From Odobenus rosmarus divergens (taxonomy: Eukaryota; Chordata; Mammalia; Carnivora; Odobenidae): DNA of 64,000 bases. Made by a program: the position numbers and the translations under genes. Each line of letters starts with the position of its first letter. Within the stretch, counting starts at the first letter, position 1. Shown here piece by piece: positions 59,011-64,000 of this stretch. The notes beneath the pieces were generated by a model. That model saw only the letters and a list, made by a program, of their open reading frames with translations. It had not been told where the DNA came from and ran no database searches. The stretch covers positions 1 to 64,000 of the forward strand of contig NW_004452179.1 in NCBI RefSeq assembly GCF_000321225.1, in the 5' to 3' direction.

Positions 59011-60291
59011 GATTGAATGTTTGTTTTAAATGTATTTTTGACTAACTAAATTCTATGGGGAAAAATGCTCCCAAGTGTGTTTCCTTTTCTCAGGCTTCAA
59101 TCAACTTTTCTTTCCCTTCCCCACTCCTTCACTTTCCTCTCCTTCATTCCCTTAGGTAGGAGTTACTCCAGTTGTGAAACTTCCCTTTGTATCCCCCTAA
59201 GGAATGAGCTGTGGAACATCCCGAGGACATATCCCCCTTCTTTCCTGACCTCTTCCTGCTCATGGGCCCTCACACCAGCCTTTATGTCAAGAACTTAGGC
59301 CAACACACTTTCATTAAGCATTTCTAAAAGACTCTTTGTCCAGAACTTTTAGAGGAAATATTTGGTCGTTTCCAATCCTTGCAGACATTGTTACCTATTA
59401 AGACAACTTTGTTGAGAAATTTGATGAAGAAGATAGTGCAAAGCCAGACTCCTTCTGGGTCATTTCCCAAATCAAATAGTAAAGGTGTGGGTATCTTATA
59501 CTAATGATGTGATTCAGCCTGTCCTCTGGTGATTACAATAAAAACCAAGCTCTTAGCGCTTGACCCTTTGTCTCACTTGATAGGGAGGCCAGTCTGGCCC
59601 CTGGGGAAGGACACAGCCACCAACCCCAGTTAGGCGAGTCTGCTTGTCTCAGCATTCTTCAAACTTTTCATTCTTCTGGACTTCATGCAGTTTGAAAAAG
59701 AACTGATTATTTAGAAATGTGCTCCTCCTTTTGTAAAATATTGCCAAAGAAGAGTAAAGTGCCCTTAATTCATAGCCATGCATCAGTGGGGCTGCTCACG
59801 GTCAAGTCCGGGGCATGAAGAGCTGAGGGACCCTGCAGAGTGGAGGCCATACTTGATTTGATCTTTTCCCATATCTCCTGGAATAGCCTGGGTAGGAAAT
59901 GTCTCACACTTGCTTATCTTTAGAGGGAAATTATTTATCAGCAGCTCAACAAACACCTGCTACTCACAGCCTCTTGGATGGCATTGAATTCTAGGTCAGC
60001 AACTTTAGTTTAATTCAGTGTGCTTTCATCTGTATATCAGGAACTAAGATAAACTTTGGAATAATATGGTTGAGCTAATTAGACCTAGAGCCTAGCCCTT
60101 TGGGATTCATACCCAGAGGAGCTTACCCAGCTGTGTGGGTAACATCTCTGAGACAGTCCCTATGTATCTGTCCTTGTACAATTTAAGCCCCACATACTAT
60201 GTTGCATAAAGTCAGAGTGAATACAGTCCCCTTTCTGTAATGATAGGGCTCATCAGGCACCACGGGTAAGTGGTATGGTAATTAGGCACAT
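59011..60291. other. No gene or repeat recognised
   Basis: Mixed sequence, short frames only (77 codons or fewer). Confidence 0.45.
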
Positions 60292-60388
60292 TATCTTCTT
60301 CTTCTTCTTCTTATGTTATGTTAGTCACAATACAGTACATCGACAGTTTTTGATGGAGTGTTCCATGATTCATACATCGCTGTCTTCT
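60292..60388 (-). mobile_element. Truncated L1 3' end, antisense, after (TTC)n
   Basis: A TTC-rich tract is followed by ttatgttatgttagtcacaa, cagtttttgatggagtgttc and catgattcat. This is a third copy of the same carnivore L1 3' terminus, only about 85 bp long. I could not define a TSD. Confidence 0.8.
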
Positions 60389-60893
60389 GAGCTGGTTTAC
60401 TCTTTCTTCCACACTCATCTGTATGTAAACAACCCTCAAAAGAATGTGGCATATTTCTAAGTTTTTAGAAAAGCCAATAATTCAGTTTATAAAAAATTGT
60501 TCAAGGCCAAAATATTGTGAAGTCAATTAGCATTTCTAAAGTAGTTAGGGAGCTAGTATTTTGCTTAATCATTCCTATGATTCATCCTAAATAAAGGGCA
60601 GTCTATGTATTAATTGTGGTCATAGGTATGTGAGAGTCAGTTTGAAATTTCTAATCATCCTCTCTTCTTTTATGACACCAACCAGCACATCAGCTGGCTA
60701 TATAAGTGGACCTTCAGCATTCTCCTTCCCAGAGATGACCTCTGCTGGCAAACCTCCACCTCCCTGCTGGTCTTCTCCATGACAACCCCCCTGTGATGGC
60801 TTGTGTTTCTATATGGACAAAGTCGGGAGGCTGTGCATGGTTATTGATGACTTCTGGATACAATGGGGAAGATTTCAGTGAACAAAAACCACG

Positions 60894-60924
60894 CACACAC
60901 ACACACACACACATACACACACAC
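60894..60924. repeat. (CA)n microsatellite
   Basis: CA units with one TA interruption at about 60,914. Confidence 0.95.
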
Positions 60925-61479
60925 TTTCAGACCTTAATAAGAAAAGTGTTTTGTAATTAAATGAGTGACTTTTGCTTGTACCTAATTGCTACAAAATTCA
61001 CAGCAGGTGTGATAGCATTTTATGCAGTATTGACATCCAGCCTAAAGCTAAACTTTAGGATATATCCAGATTAAAGGGCTGTGCCTTGTCCTGGCTTCTT
61101 TGTTTGTAGTATGGACAACATGTGCTTCTAGGGTCTGTCTGCAGATCATTTGATGCAGGCACAAATCTGTCTAGCAACTACTTCTGGCGTCCTTTGTCAG
61201 GGTTCTAGGGGTTGCATGGGGTTCTATGCATGAGTTCAGTAATGGAATCCAGATCTGTGATCTTTTTTGCCATAGTCTCCAGAAACTAATGCAACAAATC
61301 TGGCTCAGTCTGAGATCTGTTATTATCATTGGTACCTTACGTGCCTCAGCTTGATGTTGAATGTCTAGGAAGGCAGAAAGAGCATGGATATCCATCAGGA
61401 AATCAGATGATGACACTGGCTCAATATTGTTTTCTCTGCCTTATAAAGTTTTCCTCTTATAGATAACACAAGCATCAGA
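60925..61479. other. No gene or repeat recognised
   Basis: Mixed sequence; the only frame of note is 81 codons on the minus strand (61,171-61,416) without a domain. Confidence 0.45.
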
Positions 61480-61570
61480 TAATGTTTATTAAGCCTCTCA
61501 TGGGCCTGGTGCCAGGCAGGGTAATATTTCTTTACAGTTACCTTGTTGTGCTCATTTTCCAAATGTACCC
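61480..61570 (+). mobile_element. MIR-like fragment, sense
   Basis: The phrases tttattaagcctctcatggg and cctggtgccaggcagggtaa resemble the MIR 5' half. Confidence 0.45.
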
Positions 61571-62279
61571 GACCGACTTTGTTGTGAAATTGATTTCTTT
61601 CTTGTTAACAAAATAGGTTATTTTTTGCACTCATTAAAATCACAAAGTAATTGAGTTTGTAATTTCAGTGAAAGTGGTTCGAGAGCCATCAGAGGCCCTG
61701 GTGCTCACTGTGGCGAAGAGAAACGCACCAGGCACTTCTTGGTCATGAGCCGTCTTTCTGTGCGGGATGGCCGCGAGGCTGCAGATGGGCATTCACAGCA
61801 GATGCCACTGGCTATGCATTTTCAGGACATAAATAAGCACTATGAATATGCATGGTACTTAGAAACAGGCATTTAATTTTCACAAAGCTATTCAATTATC
61901 CTCGGTATTCGTGAGCTGCCCTTTGCAGTTGTTCATGGTACATTGTTATTATTTTTTTTCCTAAAGTTTCCCCAGATGGGTGGGTAAAAGAAAAAAAAAA
62001 AACAAAAATTCTTAATCCAGATAAAAAACAAATTGTAAATTCTGGAAAAATCTGTTTGAGTTTTTGAGTTTAGGACCTTAGCGGATGTCCCCCCAATTCC
62101 CACGCGGTGGGAAAACAGTTGAATGTGAGGATGTATTAACTATTTCCACCCGGTGAGTATATTCAGATGATCCTAAATATTAGTGTGGACCTCTAGTCTT
62201 TTTGCCATTAACCAGAAAGTAGGCAATAAGGTAAAAATAAATAAATCAGTGCCGTCACTTTTTCATCATTATGAATTGC
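61571..62279. other. No gene or repeat recognised
   Basis: AT-rich with A- and T-runs near 61,950-62,005; no element identified. Confidence 0.45.
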
Positions 62280-62410
62280 CTGATATTCTGTTAACTGTTC
62301 ATGTACGTTACCTTCTTTACTCATCGCACAACCTCATGAGGTAGATACGTTCAGCACCCCGGGCTTAGGGACGTTGGAAAAGTCACCCAAGGTCACACTG
62401 CCTCTGAACC
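62280..62410 (+). mobile_element. MIR SINE, sense
   Basis: The phrases ctcatcgcacaacctcatga, ggtagatacg and cacccaaggtcacactgcct are MIR core and 3' elements in order. Confidence 0.65.
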
Positions 62411-63473
62411 CAGAGCCGGCTCAGTGAAGCCTCACACACTTGTCCATTCCATACTTTCTTTGATGCTTGAGGTTCTTAGGTCGTATCTTCCAAAGCCCTC
62501 CCAGCGTGGCTGTCAGATTTCGTATATAGGCAGAGTTTATTTTTGAACGAACTGAGGATACCCGGGCTTAGAGGAGTCAGTCTGATGGACAGGGAGCTGG
62601 CCCCCATCTCGGGCAGAGTGGGGGGCACCAGCTGCAAGGAGGTCAAAGGGACGCCCAGGCTGCCAGCCAAGCAGCACCCAAGAATACTGCTCATTTGCAA
62701 ACATGAAGAATTTGGACTCCAGCGTTCAAAGGAGAGCAGCGGGAAGAATCAATGGTTCTCCTCAAGGCACGACCTGGTTGTGAAGTGCAACAGGAACAAA
62801 GGTGGGCTGGCCGTGCATGTGACTGGATCCCTTCAGGAGAGCTGCCCAAGTGCAAGGCCCATGACAGTGTCTGGATCTCCCCGAGAAAGTTGAAAGCCAT
62901 AGCCCTGATGGGCGGCGCGTGTGAGAATTTAAGCCAGGAGACGTGGTCCGGCGCTGGCTCTTCCTGCATCATCTGGTCACAGCACCATACGACGGCCATT
63001 CCAAATGTGTGCCAAATCCTGGGATGGTCTCATGAAAGGTGGGAAAGTCGAGCCATGTGTTGTTCCCTTTCCTTATGTAGTCAGCCGTCTGGTGCACGGG
63101 AGGGGCTTCATAAATACTGACTCCAGAGCGAGGGATTGATTAAATCTCCAGCAGAGACTCTTCATGCCTGGGCAGCTAATATGGATTTCAAATATACATA
63201 TTATACAGTTTGTTTTTAATAGAGTTTGCTTAAGGTGTAAGTTATCACGTTATATTTTACATATAAGAGTTATAGATATATAAGGTATATGATATTATGT
63301 AGGATGTATTAACAGAATTGCTGAAGATATAAGCAACTCTATTAATAATTTATCCTGAAGGAGCTCCTAACAAACTTTGTAATTCAAAACTGCACTCCAC
63401 AGATCTGTAACAGTTGCTACAATACTCACCTATCTCTCTATTCAAAAGAAAAAATCCTAAACTGTATGGTGAC
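62411..63473. other. No gene seen; weak overlapping frames
   Basis: GC-richer at 62.5-63.1 kb with frames of 116 and 122 codons (+) and 102 codons (-) overlapping each other; no domain. AT-rich with TATA-like runs at 63,180-63,310. I see nothing to support an exon. Confidence 0.4.
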
Positions 63474-63691
63474 AAAACCTCATTTCTCTTTTTTTCTTTA
63501 AGATTTTATTTATTTATTTGACAGAGAGAGAGCGAGCACAAGCAGGAGAAGGGGCAGAGGAAGAAGCAGACTTCCCACTGAGCAGGGAGCCTGATGCAGG
63601 GCTCGATCCCAGGACCCGGAGATCATGACCCGAGCTGAAGGCAGACGCTTAACGGACTGAGCCACGGAGGTGCCCTTAAAACCTCATTTCT
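63474..63691 (-). mobile_element. Can-SINE, antisense, 14-bp TSD
   Basis: The TSD aaaacctcatttct occurs at 63,474-63,487 and 63,678-63,691, a perfect match. The body between starts with T-rich tail complement and taagattttatttatttatt, then a GA-rich tract, and ends with the head complement gagccacggaggtgccc. Confidence 0.97.
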
Positions 63692-64000
63692 TAAACAAAG
63701 TGTGAATCCAGATATATTTCCAAAGCAACTAGGAGAAAGTGTTTAATTTTTTATATGCCCCATGGATTTTTATCTTATCACAAGATTTATCTAAACCCAT
63801 AGACCTCAAGACTGGTCTAAACCCTGTGTCCTAAGACTGTGCTCAATTTTGATAAAGTAACTCTCACAGTCTCCTGAAAGAAAAAAGAGAGCATGTGGTC
63901 TGTATACTTTAAACATAATACAAAATAGTTATGTATGTAATTACACACACACATGTAGGTAATCTTACAGTATTTCTGTTGTATGTTAATAAACCAGCCA
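63692..64000. other. No gene or repeat recognised
   Basis: AT-rich; a short CA run at about 63,943-63,952 only. Confidence 0.45.

Noticed and set aside
62543..63120. Overlapping 116-, 122- and 102-codon frames on both strands
   Set aside because: Mutually overlapping on opposite strands and without domain content; most likely chance in GC-rich sequence.
1..64000. CRISPR arrays, operons, prokaryotic promoters, riboswitches, phage or plasmid functions
   Set aside because: The sequence is plainly mammalian nuclear DNA. The only direct-repeat arrays are microsatellites and the local duplications described, none with spacer architecture.
1..64000. A previously undescribed multi-gene system
   Set aside because: No intact gene is detectable, so there is no basis for claiming one. 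The unusual signals are structural (duplication, telomeric tract, transduction, inverted repeats).

Overview
The window looks like nuclear DNA of a carnivoran mammal. I recognise no protein-coding gene, exon, structural RNA gene or CpG-island promoter. The diagnostic signal is the tRNA-derived carnivore SINE (Can-SINE), found in both orientations. These copies have tRNA-like box A/B promoters, a CT-rich body, an AATAAA/TCTT tail and target-site duplications of 12-18 bp. Their heads are of the kind I associate with bears, seals and mustelids, not the canid SINEC_Cf or felid type. I therefore infer an arctoid caniform, with moderate confidence. LINE-1 3' ends of the carnivore type, MIR, L2, MaLR LTRs, MER5A and a Tigger-like element complete a typical placental intergenic or intronic landscape.

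Layout. 1-2.3 kb: the end of a sense L1, antisense old L1 pieces and an MLT1-type LTR. 2.3-8.5 kb: mostly unique sequence. 8.6-10.1 kb: a MIR, then an L2 split by an antisense MaLR LTR. 11.4-12.0 kb and 22.2-22.6 kb: two long CA-rich arrays. 16.3-18.1 kb: an LTR relic, a duplicated 156-bp segment with an old SINE between the copies, and a tetranucleotide array. 20.8-21.5 and 26.2-26.8 kb: antisense L1M 3' portions. 27-36 kb: sparse repeats and a five-unit interstitial telomeric repeat. 36.2-40.7 kb: two young SINEs (one with an apparent 3' transduction), MIRs, a Tigger-like element and MER5A. 41.0-43.6 kb: a pile-up of retroviral LTRs, including one closely related pair in inverted orientation. 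45.6-58.8 kb: an L1 block, with degraded sense L1s at 46.0-51.4 kb facing a roughly 6.2-kb antisense L1 at 52.6-58.8 kb that carries its own nested L1 scrap. 58.8-64 kb: mostly unique sequence with MIRs and a final SINE.

No set of genes acts together here. The interest lies in genome-dynamics signatures: the templated duplication, the telomere-repeat insertion, the SINE 3' transduction, the inverted LTR and L1 pairs, and the non-B DNA motifs. Repeat families are named from memory of consensus sequences. Boundaries without a target-site duplication are good to a few tens of bases.
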